From Phytophthora colocasiae (taxonomy: Eukaryota > Oomycota > Peronosporomycetes > Peronosporales > Peronosporaceae), in the NCBI GenBank assembly GCA_018806915.1, contig JAGKQI010000010.1, positions 248,001-312,000 of the forward strand: DNA of 64,000 bases. The letters are read 5' to 3'. Numbering within the stretch: position 1 is the stretch's first letter; the number at the start of each line of letters is the position of its first letter. Of this stretch, positions 1-12,118 are shown in pieces. The translations under genes were made by a program, and so were the position numbers. A model generated the notes under the pieces. The model was not told the origin of the DNA. It made no database searches and was given only the letters and a program-made list of their open reading frames with translations.

Positions 1-1
1 G

Positions 2-3000
2 TCCTCAGTGCCAAACACTACAGGAGGTTCGTCAAACGTGGTAGCTCCACACCCGAGCTCCAACGATCAAGGACCCAGTAGTTCGTTACCACAGCGAGAC
101 CAAGTCAGTAAAAGTTTCGAAGACAACAGCTCACGTAAAGCCCCTCCAAGACGGCTGGAACGATCCTATACAACGACAGGAATTCCAACAACGAGGGGAG
201 ATGAAGGCTTAAAACAACAGCACAGCCTGTCCTCAACGATCAGCGCATTGACGTTACCATCACCACCCCCAGTTCAAGCTCGCCATGAATCACTCAAGCG
301 CACACTGCGTCAAGCTGGCAGTGAAAATATACTGATGACTGGAACGACCGGAAAGCGTCGGCCTACACGAAGGAAACACAAACCTGTGACTATCGGGCTG
401 GAGGTGCTGCTACGAGATGAAAGAGCGAGGACCGGGTATTTCAAATATCTTCGAGCTGCGGCGCACATGGACAAATTGAATACTGGAGATAGTGACAACG
501 AAGCTGCTATTCAAGCTCAAGCCCATGCTGAAGCTTTGGCAGGAGAAGAAGATAAGTCCCAGAGGAGTAAACGTGGAGGGGCCAAAACGGTCGACTATCG
601 TGAGGATTGCGCTCTGTTCTGGTTGGAAATCAGTGACCTGCTCAAGATTCCGAGCTCGACAGCAGCTGGAGGTGTTTCTTCTTTTCAAATGGGGCTGATG
701 GACGACCTTTTTGATGCATACGTTGCGAAGGGGGCCGTGCGTTTGCTTCCGATGGTATCTGCGTCCGAGCGGGAATCTCTGGCTCAATATCTTGCAGATC
801 GGAATGCTGAGAAAGCTTTACTAATGTTCAAGATGCTGCTTCTCGATGTTCTGGACGTCGTTACTGCGAATTTTGACGAATATGTACGGGAACCTGGTCC
901 GTTAGGCTACGCACACGTTACAAAGAGTGAATCTATGCATAATGTGCTGGCACAATTGGCCAAGCGGGTAGCAGGCGGAGGAGTCACTAGCGGAGACCGA
1001 CGTGCTCATTTACACCACATTCTCTCGACACCAGCTCTTTGTCGGATGTTCCGCGAATTTCTCGAAGCTCGAAACTCTGTCGAAAACCTGCTCTTCATCA
1101 TTGATGCCTTGGGGTTTGAAGACCTCGTGAACACTCTGAAACACGCCTCTACTACCCCATTTCTTGTGGAAACCTCCACTACATTGACGGTTAAAGGCAG
1201 CGACATCGATCCCCCTTCAATGGAGTCTCATCAAGACTACTGCGTCCGACAAGCCCATAAAATTTTCAACAAATACGTACGCTACGGTTCTAAGGCGGAG
1301 ATTTGTCTCGGAACGGCCGTCAAAGACAGGTTGTTGGAGCGTCTTACCGAATACCCACTTGGGGCTGATATCTTCAGCGATGCTATCTTGCTCTGCAGTG
1401 CCGAGCTAGTTCAGTCTCACTTGGATGCCTTCTACCGCACGGTAGCATACTTGTCATACCAGACCGAAGCTCAGAAGCAGAAAAAGCTGTTGAAGCCGGG
1501 TGGCATCAAACAGAATCGTGTCATGGAAGCAGATCCAAAAGACCAGACCATCGAAAGCAATACTCCTTCACTACAAACTGCTGTAGCTACTGCTGTTTCA
1601 GCTAATGCTGGAGGAACAATTGGTGGTACTACCAAGCAAGGCCCTATCGGCCTCGCTGAGATCCTGGAAGGTGTGGGCGTGCACTCCTTCCGAGATTTCC
1701 TGCGTGAGCAGGGTGATGAAAACACACTCTTCTTCTACAAGGAGGTGTGTGAATTTCAGCGCCTCCCCCACAGTCAGCGTCAATACATTCAGATGCGAGC
1801 TCGAAGGATATTTGACAAGTATGTGAGGCGAGGAGGGAGGCTGGAGCTGGAGCTACCGGTGGAGACTCGACGTGATATTCTCTGGAAGTTGTCAACCCCA
1901 ACAGAAGCAACATTCTCCGATGCACAGCGTCTAGTTTTACGACAATGGGAAACGCGTGACTTGCCAAAGTTTCGCAACAGTCCACTCTATCAGGAGATGC
2001 TTGATCAGATCGCAGCATCGCCAACAGCTCCTCCTCCAGCCATTTCACATGACGGCGAGGAACAAGCAGCCAGTAGTACAAGTAGCACCGGTTTTATCGA
2101 GATATCAAAATTGTCACTGCGTGAATTTCTCGAACTGGAGCAGCTTCGCAAGTACTTTCGACGGTTTTTGGAGCGCGAACAGTGTGCCAATGAACTATAC
2201 TTCTACTTCGAGATCGCGACATTCCAGCAATTCCCAACATCCGACTATCTCGCTCGTCAAGCAAGAAAGCTATTCAACCGATTCTGCGACTCACAGTCTC
2301 GTGAATTTGTCCCCTTCGCTTCAACAACCATTCATAAAGATCTGCAAAGCAGCTTAACCAACCCCAGCCCAGCGATGTTCAACAAAGCCCAGGAGCAGAT
2401 CTTCAACTTTTTTGCGACCACGTTATTCCCCAAGTTCCAGCAGAGTGAAATTTATCGCGGTATTCGAATCACCCCTCAGCAATTGCGAACAGCTCGGTTA
2501 GCAGCAATGGGGGCGACCTCGACTAGGAAACTCACAACCACCAAAACTCCGAATCGAAATCCAGCTCAATCCTCGACAGATCCTGGGCGTCGATCGAACT
2601 CGGTATTAGCTCCAAATGGAGAAGCAGAAGACCGAGCATCCGAAAGCGGACTGACTGAAGCTGATGTGACGGTCACAATGATCCTGGAGAATCCTGAGAC
2701 GCGTGCGATGTTCCTGTTCTTCTCAGAGGAAATGTACGTACACAATCACGCGCACATCAACACACACACTTGTGTTCCTCAATCCTAACGGTCCTCTTTG
2801 TCTTGTAGCTTCTGTACAGAGAGCATCTACTTTTGGATGGACTGCAACGAGTTCAAAGACATTCCTCATCGAAGTTACCTCAAACTACGCGCGCAGAAGA
2901 TTTACCGCAAATACATTTGTGGACGAGCCAAATTGCAAGTAAATCTGGATAGTACTGTGATTCGAGTGATTGAAGACAACTTGGACAACCCAACACGGAC

Positions 3001-3124
3001 ATTATTCGTCCAGGCGCAACGGTCCATCACCAAGATGCTGGAGAGAGACACTTTGCCCAAATTCCGTCGCTCCAAGCACTTCCAGCCTTGTTACCAGTTA
3101 TTACTTAGTCATCAGATCTTCTAG
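2..3124 (+). CDS. Multi-RGS-domain protein (5' partial)
   Basis: Regulator of G-protein signalling; the family speeds GTP hydrolysis by G-alpha subunits at the plasma membrane. The reading frame is open from the first bases of the window, and the first possible start (GTG at 8) is no real start, so the 5' end lies outside. Two exons: up to 2733 and 2809-3124. The 75-nt intron has a GTACGT donor, a CTAAC branch-like site and a TTGTAG acceptor; splicing joins FFSEE to IFCTES in frame. Counting from base 8 (about 1,013 residues), five RGS-like units follow one another: about 132-290 (with an insertion), 336-495, 548-665, 700-820, and a last one across the splice junction. Repeated marks are FLxxExxxxNLxFxxxxxxF and (A/R)xxIFxKYV. 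The N-terminus is Ser/Thr-rich and low complexity. Family call is strong; the first unit is the least certain. Confidence 0.88.
2734..2808 (+). other. Intron of the RGS gene
   Basis: The donor GTACGT and acceptor TTGTAG bracket a stretch whose read-through frame stops at 2788. Removal restores the last RGS domain. A CTAAC branch-like sequence lies about 20 nt before the acceptor. Confidence 0.85.
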
Positions 3125-3249
3125 AAGTTGAAGTTTTGAAGTTTAAGTTAGGACCATCACTCCTTGAATGTACAGCTTCTATCGCACTAAGTCCGATTTT
3201 ACCAATCAATTCCGCACTGGCCACACAATACAAGAAGCTACTTAGACCG

Positions 3250-3735
3250 ATGGCGCTTGTACGACGTCTCGCGCGTTCCTCCCGCTCTCTGCAGGCGTGG
3301 CAGCTCCCTGTGAGCCTCCCTATGTCCGAGCGTCGCCGTGATGCTCCTATTCAGTCGCAGTCACTTGCTGTTCGCGCCTTCCACGCGTCTCCGCAACGCG
3401 AAAACACGGTTCTGATCGCTGGGCTGGGCGTTGCAGGTGCTGCACTGGGCGCTAAGTACGTGATTCAGGTGTGGGAGGCCTACAAGAACCGACCCAAGAG
3501 CGAAAAGGTGAGCAGCTGGAAGTACCGTAACTTCTACGATGGACCGTTCGAGGAGAAAATGACGAGACGTGAGGCTGCTCTTATCCTGGGCGTGAGAGAA
3601 AGCGCCTCAGAGGAGCGTATTCGAAACGCGCACCGTAAGCTGCTAATTCTGAACCACCCGGACACTGGAGGCTCCACGTTTTTGGCTACGAAGATTAACC
3701 AGGCCAAGGAGATGCTGCTCAATGGTGGCAAATAG
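3250..3735 (+). CDS. PAM18: TIM14/PAM18, J-protein of the mitochondrial import motor
   Basis: Predicted inner-membrane J-domain co-chaperone that stimulates mtHsp70 in the TIM23 presequence-translocase motor. The frame is open from 3136, but ATG 3250 is chosen because it gives an Arg-rich, acid-free N-terminus ([13 protein letters not shown]) typical of a mitochondrial presequence; 161 aa. Order: presequence, one hydrophobic segment with glycines ([19 protein letters not shown]), then a C-terminal J-like domain with the HPD triad in LNHPDTGGS and the family ending LLNGGK. Length and architecture fit TIM14 better than a general DnaJ. The gene starts 126 bp after the RGS gene and converges on the DOCK gene, 72 bp between stops. 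Confidence 0.9.
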   Translation: MALVRRLARSSRSLQAWQLPVSLPMSERRRDAPIQSQSLAVRAFHASPQRENTVLIAGLGVAGAALGAKYVIQVWEAYKNRPKSEKVSSWKYRNFYDGPFEEKMTRREAALILGVRESASEERIRNAHRKLLILNHPDTGGSTFLATKINQAKEMLLNGGK

Positions 3736-3807
3736 ACGATCTGAGAGACGATTACAGTAGGCTGGGGCTATTTTGCTATCGAATACAGAGCTAATGTTTC
3801 TCTTTCT

Positions 3808-6800
3808 TTAATGAGTGTCAGGTAGAGGAGCTACTGGAGCTGGAGATAAAGGTGCTGCGGGTAGTTTGACACGGAGACCTGCTGTCTGGTGGTGGAGATG
3901 ATAAAGTTTCGCTATGTTCTTGTAGGTGAAAGGGATCTTGGTCTTGATCTGGTCCACGAGCAATGCAAAGCTGCGTTCGAATTCGGTTTGCAGAGGAGAA
4001 ACTTGGAGTAGAGGACGGCTGGGCTCTGTGTCTAGTGGGATTACAGGTGAGCTGGCAGGGTACCTGGAGACGAGATTATTCTGCGGGGGTGGTAGAAATG
4101 CGTCGTTTACAGCGTCCGACTTGTTGACATCGAAGTGGTGAGGCATAAGCTCAGGTTGAATTGGTGTTGGAGGCGGTGAAAGGAGTTGAGGGAGTTGCTG
4201 GCTGCTGGGCTGATTGGACCGACGGTAGGCCTCCCGACTGATGACCAAGCACTGCCAGCACAGCTGCGCGAACTCTACCAGCAAATTCGCTAGCTTGTGA
4301 CGTATTTGCAAACTATCGTGGCAACTCATAGCATGGCCTTCCGAGTTGATGAGTTGAGCTAGTCCGTCAGCGAGGAAGGAGTCAAGTACTTCTGGGATGC
4401 CTCCGTGCACGTGAGTGTCGACACTACCTTTCAGCACCAGTGTCAGGGTCTTTAGATCTGTTTTGCCGACATTCTCCTTGTCGACTTCTGCTCGGAGCAG
4501 CGTGCACCGTCTCTGGATGTCTTCCATGGAGTTCTCGATAGGGCAACGAATTTCATCGTGACGAAGCTGCACTCGCTGACGGTTTAATCGACATGGGAAC
4601 GTCCGCCCTACCGACAGGAACGTGATGCGTTTCATTTGCTCCGATGTCTTTCCGTACGACGATGCACTGCCTAGCGTGAAAGGCACTGCAAACCTGAACA
4701 CTACCCGCCAGTTGTGATTTCGAGATCGTTCCATTCGTAACAGATCGTCGGGAGGTACTTCCTCCACCGTGGTGACTCTGAGAAATATGACGTTAGGATT
4801 GCTGTCCACACCTGCCAGTGGCTTTGGCTCGAGAACCACGTCTACCCGCTCGCACTGAGGATATTTGGCGCGAAGCATCGTTTTCATCTCGCTTACAACC
4901 TCGCCAAGCGACATGAATTTACTTCGCTTGTAGATAAACTCATCTCTGGCGATCAATGCAGGGACGCAACCACCGGCGTATTGTACCCGATAGAACGAGA
5001 AGTTAGAGCTGTTGTGCGGAGTCCCACCACTTTCTTGCCTCTCTGCTAGTCGACCGGCCAAGGCCTCCATGCAGCGGAGCATTCCCTGGTACTCATTAAA
5101 TCTGCGCTGCTGTTTAAGACATACCAGCAGTATCTCGCAAATTGACAACTCCTTCTCGATCCAGTCTGCCTGCTCGGCATACCCACGAGCAATGAAGAGT
5201 TCACGTACAACCCACTGCTGCACGCGTCCGCTATTGGAGTTATCGCTTCCGACACCCACTCGCTGCACGTATTCGATGGCGGCTACCTTGCAGCAAACAG
5301 CTTCAGCAAATCGACCTCGACGAATGTGAAGGCGAAGCAACGCATTCAACCAAACTAGCTTCTCATCAAGAAGCCAATGTGATGAAATGTCTTCGACGAC
5401 GCGATTAATTCCTTCTTCAATTTCTTCAAAATCGTGGGCGCCGTCAGGGTTCTCAAATGCGCCATGCCAGCGCTCATATGCGTGGACTTTCGTGGTGAGG
5501 TCGTTGAGGAGCTCCATAAATTGGATGTGAAAGCTAATCGGGAGATGCAAGATGTGGTCTCGAGACGTTGTCGCGAACGTTCTCATCTCATCCAACAGGT
5601 CTCTCAAAGAAGCAGTGGATATCACCATCGGCTCTGGTTTGCTTAGAGGAGGGAAAAATATCAAGCTCAAGACTTTCAGAATCGGGCCCTTTACCAGAAG
5701 AAAACTGCCAGTTTGCTCATAGCAAACCGCTAGGAGTTGGCTCAGTAGCATTGCAGCGTGGCGCCGTACAACAAACGTTTTGGCTGTAGCTGCGATTGAT
5801 ACAATCAGCTGGATCCGACATTGATCATGAATGAGGGGAATTCCAGTAATACGAACTGCAAACAACGCAGCTGAGAAGCGCCATACGAAGGCCTGCAAGT
5901 ATTGTAGCAGTGTCACCATGAAGCACGGTTGCCGCGTGCTATCTAAATCACTGGCATGTTCTTCAGTCTGCTGCTCTTCCTTACCAGCGCGTTCCATTTC
6001 GCCCGTTAAACAGCGTATGCTGCTCGATTGTTCCAGCAACTGAAATAGCAGCTCTGTAATGAAGCTGAGAAGAACACAACTTTGGTTTGGAGATATCCCT
6101 TTCAGCGATGGATTGTCAGATATTCCGGTCGTACCAAGATGAAGTGTGCGCGTTACTTCGATCAACCTAATGACAGCCTCATATTGGTCTACTGCGGTCT
6201 CAATGACTTGCAGCGCTGTAGCTGCTGTCGCTTGTTGCAAAGCAGCAATGTCTCCATCGCGGTCACCGTCGGAAACGCTTTCATGACTTTGACTTGGAGA
6301 AATTGGGTCGATTTTTTCGTCTGGTCCACTGGGAACACTTCGTCGCTGCTGTACATTTGCGTACTGCTTGCTCCAATTCCGAGGAAGTGACCTGTTTGCG
6401 GTATTCCCGTCAGTCACGTTATCGTTGGGGCTGTCTGTCTTCGCTGGTACAATGGCCGGTGCCTCAAAATTTCCTCCTGTTCGACAATGCGAGCTCCGCC
6501 GGTGAGCAAGACGATGCTCCAGTAACGATAATCCTGTTTCATTGTCAGGCGCACTTAAGTCCGGTGACAGGAGTTGGTGTGAACGTTTATCTCCATTGGT
6601 GGGACACGTGACAAGGAAAACATCGACCATTCGCTGTATCAATGCAAGACTGGCATGAACCCTCGCTTCATCATACCATGAATGTGGCATGGCCATCTCG
6701 GCTGGAGTGGATATGTTTTCGTCGAATGGCTCATCGTGCTTCCTCAATCCATTTGACCTCAGTCTCTCACGATCTACGGTGTCAATCACACGGTGGTAGA

Positions 6801-9800
6801 ACGCTAGCACTTCAGTGAAATTCATGCGAGTTGGTTGGTTGGGGGTCGTGGTTTCACAGTGACGATTGAAGAAAAATGGTAGCTGTGCCTTTGACACACT
6901 GCAAAGGAGGTGTCCAACACAAGCTAGAATCTCTTTCTGAAGATCAGCTACGGCTCTCGCCTCGCCACTAGTTGCAGCAGAGTTGCTTGCGATACAATTC
7001 CCCAGGAGTCTTCCAGATGTCGTGAACTGTGCAAGACTCTGGAACCATGGGAAGTACAGCAATGCGATATTTTCCTGATGCTCTGGACCTTGAAAACGGG
7101 GATTATAGGCTTGCGCCGCAAACATCCTCCGCAGCAATCGTACAGCGTCAATTCGGATCTTCAACTCCTTTTGGGTGTCAATAATGAGCAACAGCTTCTC
7201 GAAGATAGCTTTCGCGAGCCATGCACGGCCTTTTCCTGGGGCTTTAGCTGTAGGTGACATGGCACCATTCACAGTTGGAAAATGCTCGAATTCTACCAAG
7301 ATATGAAGAAATGGGAACCAAATGTGACGAAGATTGTTTGCATCCCCTTGAGCATCGATGCACTTGACGTATCGATTGATCACTCGGGCAGGGAATACAT
7401 TTTTCGCGATGAGAAACACTCCACGGCAGACATAACCCACACTCCGGTTGACTTCCTTTTGCAGCAGTAATCCATTGGACGTATCGCCGGCGCATGCAAT
7501 GAGCTGCTGAAGAACTCGCTCAAACATTACCTCATCATTTTCGGCGAGTTTCGTTGGGAGTGAGTTTGCTGTACCTGCACTTTGAGTGTCACGCTGATCG
7601 AGCAATTTCATCGCCATGGATTTCAAAATGAGCTGCAGAAGGACGTTTGAATACGTCAGGGACATTCTCTTTGTGTCTGCATTTTCTTCGATTGAAGCCT
7701 TGTTGTTCAGAACGTTCAGCCATGTCTCAAGTAGCGCGCCGAAGACGGATTTGCGCTCACTGGTAAGCGAGGTCTTGGAAGCAGGTTGAGTGCGTGGGTC
7801 GTCTATCGAATTTTCATCGAACACAATGTGGACAAAGTCGTGGAGGACTCGGTTCATCTCGTGAAGCTTGAGAGATCCTTGAGGGTTCCAGCTAGCCTTC
7901 TCCATGATGGAGAGAAGTGTGCGGAATGCGGACCACCGCACAATCGAAGTCCCATAGCGAAGATATCCGAGTACAAACTTGGCAATCGAGAGGAAGAAGA
8001 AGCGTACGTTTGGTGCACTACTCTGACGGAGCCCGATCAAGCGATTAGCAATGGCATCTTCGTTGTTGACAGAGTCTAGCTTTGGGCTGCCGTGGAACGG
8101 ACTCAAGAAGTTAGCAACAGCGGGATCCTGGCTGTGTATCGAAGAAATGACACGACTGCGGCAGCAGAAGATGGTTTTGTTATGGTCCAAAACTGCATTT
8201 CGCGCAGTATTCACGTATCCTGGGGAAAGCGAAATCCCCCCTCCGGTGGTTGCCGTCTTCGACGATTGAGGAGCAGGAGTCATGTTCATAGTGTACTTGC
8301 CGTCCTGGACAACGGTGCCATTTTTCTCCAGGAGTGGCAAAACTGCGCACCCAATGAGTTCCTGCTGCTGTTGATTGGACTGCAGTTTCTTGCAATGGAC
8401 GTGGTAAAACGTGAACAGGAGGTGGTGATCCACTGTCAAGCACTCTGGAAGACAAATCTTGATTTCATCCTCGAACTGAGGATTCTTTTGATGATATCCT
8501 ACAGCCGCGCAAGTTGATCGGTCGATTTGGTTATTGGCTCTGTAGACGGCCGGGAGAACTGCATCTTCCGTCTCCTCAATGCCGCGAACGGAGTCAACCT
8601 CTTTCTGAAGTAACTGGATGCGAATAGCGACGTTGCGATACTGGCACTTGTCGATTTGGAGCGGATAGAGATATAAAACGTTGACGTACGAGACAGCCAC
8701 AGGACCCGACCCTGCGATGCCATATTTTGGAACCAAGGACGACGTACAGAAGGACTGAACTTCTCGACAACGAATGCTGTTTTCCACTATCGGTTCCACC
8801 GTTTTCTCTGAGTTATGAACACTTTGATCGGAAAATGGATCGGTGATGTCCAAGCGTGGCGACGACTTGTTTGCTGACTTAAATTTTGCTTCTGCCAGCT
8901 CATCCGGTTGAAGATCTTCGATATCAAATTCACACACTGCTGGGACAGTCTTCTCTCTACAAGTGAACTGTCAGTATCAAGACCACGTGGATTCAACGAT
9001 GACTACTTACTTCAAAGCACCTCGAACGGCTTCCGAAATCAAGGAGACTCTCAGCTCTTCAGGAATACACGTCCGCTGTCTAAAGAGCGTCATCGGTCGC
9101 TTGTTGCCTTTAACGAGAGGAATTGTACCCCATGCAAGTGGTTGTTGGAATCTGCCGAGACGCACTCCACAATCCTTCGCCCTCTCAACCAACTTCTGCT
9201 GCTCTGATGGCGAAGAAAATTTGTCCGGGGTGCAGTATGGCGAGGTGGCGATGTCTCCGTCACCAACCAACACTTTACTCACCTTCAGAAGCAAGTGGAG
9301 ATTCTGCATTTGCACAGTGGGGAGCACATACACTAGCGCTGCTGGAGAAATCGAGTTAGCTGTCTTATCCAAGGTTGGTTCTATGCGGAAGCAGAACTCT
9401 TCGGTCGCTCGACAGCCAAGTGACAAGTCGTACACCAGCATCTTGCAGATAAGCGGCTCGATCTACATGTACACGACCCACACAGTAAGTAGACTCTTCT
9501 AATCTCTGAAAAGATAAAAGCTACTAACCGAACCAAGAGCAAAACGAATACGTGGTGTGATCAGGAACGCTTGTGCTTCTGGGACAGCTATTCGTGGCTC
9601 GAGGAAGGGTGAGGTACGAATTTCCGAGGCAAACGTTGGCTCTCCAGGGATGTATTGTGGTTCGTAGCTTTTCATCAATGAGATATCTGCTCATTTCAGA
9701 GCATTGATGTATGTAGGTGAGAAGTGGACGTATGGATGAATTAACGCTAATACTAACCAGATTTTGTTTCCTCGCTTGAAGTGTCAGGGATTGGAAGTCG

Positions 9801-10076
9801 AAGTGTTCTCCATGGTCGTGAAAATTCCTGAAGAATTGGCGCTTCAAGTGATGGCGGCAAAGGGAGCTGCATTGGGCGTCTCCATTCCCTCTTCTTCACT
9901 TCAACCAGCTCTAAAGTACCAGGTGGTATCCCAAAACCCGATTCGTGATCTAGCCAAGGAGCATCGAAGAGCTCTCCGTCTTCTGAATCTCCAGACAGAT
10001 CCTTCGTGCTACTTCTTGTAGCCATGTTTCGGTCCAGTGTTCCTTCACCGGAAGTGATTCTTTCCTCATCTACCAT
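3808..10076 (-). CDS. DOCK-family guanine nucleotide exchange factor
   Basis: Predicted Rho/Rac/Cdc42 activator acting on actin dynamics. Four exons on the minus strand: 10076-9758, 9686-9529, 9462-9011 and 8956-3808; all junctions keep frame, giving about 2,025 aa. Splice sites are GTTAGT/GCAG, GTTAGT/TGTAG and GTAAGT/TTGTAG. Exon 2 encodes a DOCK N-terminal stretch (YIPGEPTFASEIR) and exon 3 continues it (IEPLICKMLVYD, GVRLGRFQQPLAWGTIPL). Exon 4 holds the DHR1/C2-like lipid-binding region (LYLYPLQIDKCQYRNVAI, LLFTFYHVHCKK, IGCAVLPLL) and, near the end, the catalytic DHR2 region (WLNALLRLHIRRGRFAEAV, FSFYRVQYAGG, FIYKRSKFMSLGEV). The N-terminal type resembles the zizimin-like (DOCK-C/D) branch. 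The very C-terminus is Pro-rich. Start ATG 10076 is the first in exon 1; an upstream non-coding exon cannot be excluded. Confidence 0.87.
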
Positions 10077-10300
10077 GAAGACGTCGTGAGTCTCTTGGAT
10101 CTCCAGCGACGGTTAGGAAGTTTAGCGACGTTTTCGTTTCCAAGTCACGGCACTAATTTTGCCTCAGTCAACGTGGACGACTCAAACAATGAAAAGAAGA
10201 AGAATGTATTGAAGAATTACGAGCAAGGTGATCGCTTTCAGCAAGAAACACAACTAGAATGGTGGAAGTGATCTGTGTGATGTTTCTCTCGGAAAGCTAC

Positions 10301-11005
10301 TCACAAGCTGAAAGTCTTTTCGTTGGGGGATGGACTTGGACTGGAGCTACCAACGAGTTTGTTAGCCACATCCACTACAGCTTCTTTGGCACGAGTGGCG
10401 ATCGAGGGTGACAGTGCATTTTCCGTTGCAATAATTTGCTGCTTCAAAGCGGAAAACCCTCCGAAATTGTCCTTCAGAGTCGACCGCACCACTTCTTCCG
10501 CCGTGTTGGGACCACTTTGACTAGCGGTTTTGCGGCGGAAGAATCCTCTCTTGGACGTACTTTGGTGCTGACTGTCATCAAAAACCCCGTCCTTGTCGTT
10601 GTTACCCAGAATGTTATCAATGATCCCAGAGACTCCACCGGAAACTCCGTGATTCTGGTCGAAGATGCGGCCGGATTGCTTCAAGTCATTCATAGCATCA
10701 GCCGTGTTGTTCATCCCCATTCGAGCAGCGTTGATCTCCGACTTGGTTGGGGTTTTGTTTCTGCAGATCCTCTTTGCCACATGCCGCAAGTCGGTGATCG
10801 TATCCTTCGCGACTCGGATGTCGTTCCTCATGAAATACTTGGACGTGCTGCGGAAGTGGAAGCCATGACGTCGATCGTACTTGCTGAGATTTCGTTTCAG
10901 GATCTTGAGGCATTTTGTGACGTCGTTCGCAGTCTGAACTAGTAGTAACTCGAGCTTCGAGAACTCGAGCTTGGCGGCAATGGTGTGCTCGATAGACTTG
11001 CCCAT
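10301..11005 (-). CDS. Small helical protein, unknown function (left member of divergent pair)
   Basis: 234 aa from ATG 11005. The frame is open 15 codons further upstream, but this ATG is preferred because the product then begins MGKS, exactly like its divergent paralogue, and an initiator-like motif lies about 25 nt upstream. I do not recognise a named domain. The first 110 residues are charged and helix-like with a conserved core (LVQTANDVTKCLKILKRNLS, then KYDRRHGFHFRSTSKYFMRN). The middle is Gly/Asp/Ser-rich, and a conserved C-terminal block (VVRSTLKDN, ENALSPSIATRAKEAV) precedes a Ser/Pro tail. No signal peptide or membrane segment is seen. It is clearly homologous to 11256-11972 across both conserved blocks. 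Function unknown. Confidence 0.75.
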   Translation of the reverse strand: MGKSIEHTIAAKLEFSKLELLLVQTANDVTKCLKILKRNLSKYDRRHGFHFRSTSKYFMRNDIRVAKDTITDLRHVAKRICRNKTPTKSEINAARMGMNNTADAMNDLKQSGRIFDQNHGVSGGVSGIIDNILGNNDKDGVFDDSQHQSTSKRGFFRRKTASQSGPNTAEEVVRSTLKDNFGGFSALKQQIIATENALSPSIATRAKEAVVDVANKLVGSSSPSPSPNEKTFSL

Positions 11006-11028
11006 GTTGAGCTGAGGGGTAGTCGGAA

Positions 11029-11042
11029 CTTTTGAAAATGAA
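11029..11042 (-). promoter_or_regulatory. Oomycete initiator-like element of the left divergent gene
   Basis: On the minus strand TTCATTTTCAAAAG fits the oomycete initiator core (TCATTYYNCAWTTT-like). It lies about 25 nt before the ATG. The same motif occurs in the mirror position of the divergent paralogue. Confidence 0.45.
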
Positions 11043-11198
11043 CACACCACTACCTACTGGTAGTTTCAATACGTTGGGTCGTTGGACGCCTAAAAAATGA
11101 TGGCTGAAAAGTGACAACTACGCGACGTGGACTTAGCCACTATTCGCCATATCTCACCACGCCCAACGTCTTTGGACTTGTTAACATGAACAAGCATG

Positions 11199-11210
11199 TT
11201 CATTTCCAAA
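11199..11210 (+). promoter_or_regulatory. Oomycete initiator-like element of the right divergent gene
   Basis: TTCATTTCCAAA lies about 45 nt before ATG 11256 and pairs with the similar motif of the oppositely oriented paralogue. Together they suggest two back-to-back core promoters in the 250-bp divergent spacer. Confidence 0.45.
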
Positions 11211-11255
11211 CGTGCCATCAAGTAACCAAACCAACTTAACCGAGCCAATTCAACT

Positions 11256-11972
11256 ATGGGCAAATCTACCGACCGCAACATCGCCTCGGAGAAGGAATTC
11301 ACCTCTCTAGCACAAGTTCTGGTCCAAACTGCGGACGATTCCGCGCTGTGCCTCAAAGTGTTAAAGAAGAATCTTTCAGCATACGACAGTCGCCATGGAC
11401 ACCACCTTCGCAACACAGCCAAGTCGTTCATGAGGAGCGACATCCGTAACGCCAAGGACATTTCGTCGGATCTGAAGCATGTAGCACACCAGATCCACAG
11501 AAGCCACAAGTATTCCAAGACAGAGGTGGCTTCAGCTCGCAATATGATGAACGCTACTGCCAACGCCATGGGGGTGTTGAAGGGAACAGCTCGTCATTAT
11601 GATGAGAAGAACGGACACACGACGGGTGTCAAAGGAGCGATCAAACGCATGGTAAGCAGCGAAAACAACGAGTCAAAAGGAGGTCTTTTTGGGAAAAAGA
11701 CTGACCAAGTGAACAACCAGGGGGTTCACGGCAATAGTGAACATCATGGAGGTGGCCTTCTAGGCAGTCCCGACACTGTCGAAGCGCTGGTCAAGTCGAC
11801 ACTGCGTGACAACTTGAACTTGAACGTGTTGAACTACCAGATCTCTGCCGCTGAAAAGACCTTGTCACCTTCAATTGTTGATCGTGCAAAGGAAGCAGTT
11901 CATGATGTCAAGGATAAACTGAAAGGAGACAAAGCGAGTATGACTCGTGGGGGGAACGTAGTTGCCCCATAA
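11256..11972 (+). CDS. Small helical protein, unknown function (right member of divergent pair)
   Basis: 238 aa, starting MGKSTDRNIASEKEF. It matches the 10301-11005 product through the N-terminal block (LVQTADDSALCLKVLKKNLS, YDSRHGHHLRNTAKSFMRSD) and the C-terminal block (ALVKSTLRDN, EKTLSPSIVDRAKEAVHDV). The linker is Gly/His/Lys-rich and diverged. No recognised domain, signal peptide or membrane helix. The two genes arose by inverted duplication and share a 250-bp divergent promoter region, so co-expression is plausible (inference). Function unknown. Confidence 0.8.
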   Translation: MGKSTDRNIASEKEFTSLAQVLVQTADDSALCLKVLKKNLSAYDSRHGHHLRNTAKSFMRSDIRNAKDISSDLKHVAHQIHRSHKYSKTEVASARNMMNATANAMGVLKGTARHYDEKNGHTTGVKGAIKRMVSSENNESKGGLFGKKTDQVNNQGVHGNSEHHGGGLLGSPDTVEALVKSTLRDNLNLNVLNYQISAAEKTLSPSIVDRAKEAVHDVKDKLKGDKASMTRGGNVVAP

Positions 11973-12118
11973 CGTTAAGGTAGGGCAAGTTGAAGTTATG
12001 CACAAAAACACTGCACCCTTTTTTAAATAAAACTACCAAAATGCATAATGTTTAAAAACTGGCACACTGTACCATGTCTCCATAACCAAGCAATCTTCCT
12101 CTTATACTTTTAGACATT

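Noticed and set aside
8..10. GTG at 8 as start of the RGS gene
   Set aside because: The frame is open upstream to the window edge and GTG starts are not expected in oomycete nuclear genes; the gene is 5' partial.
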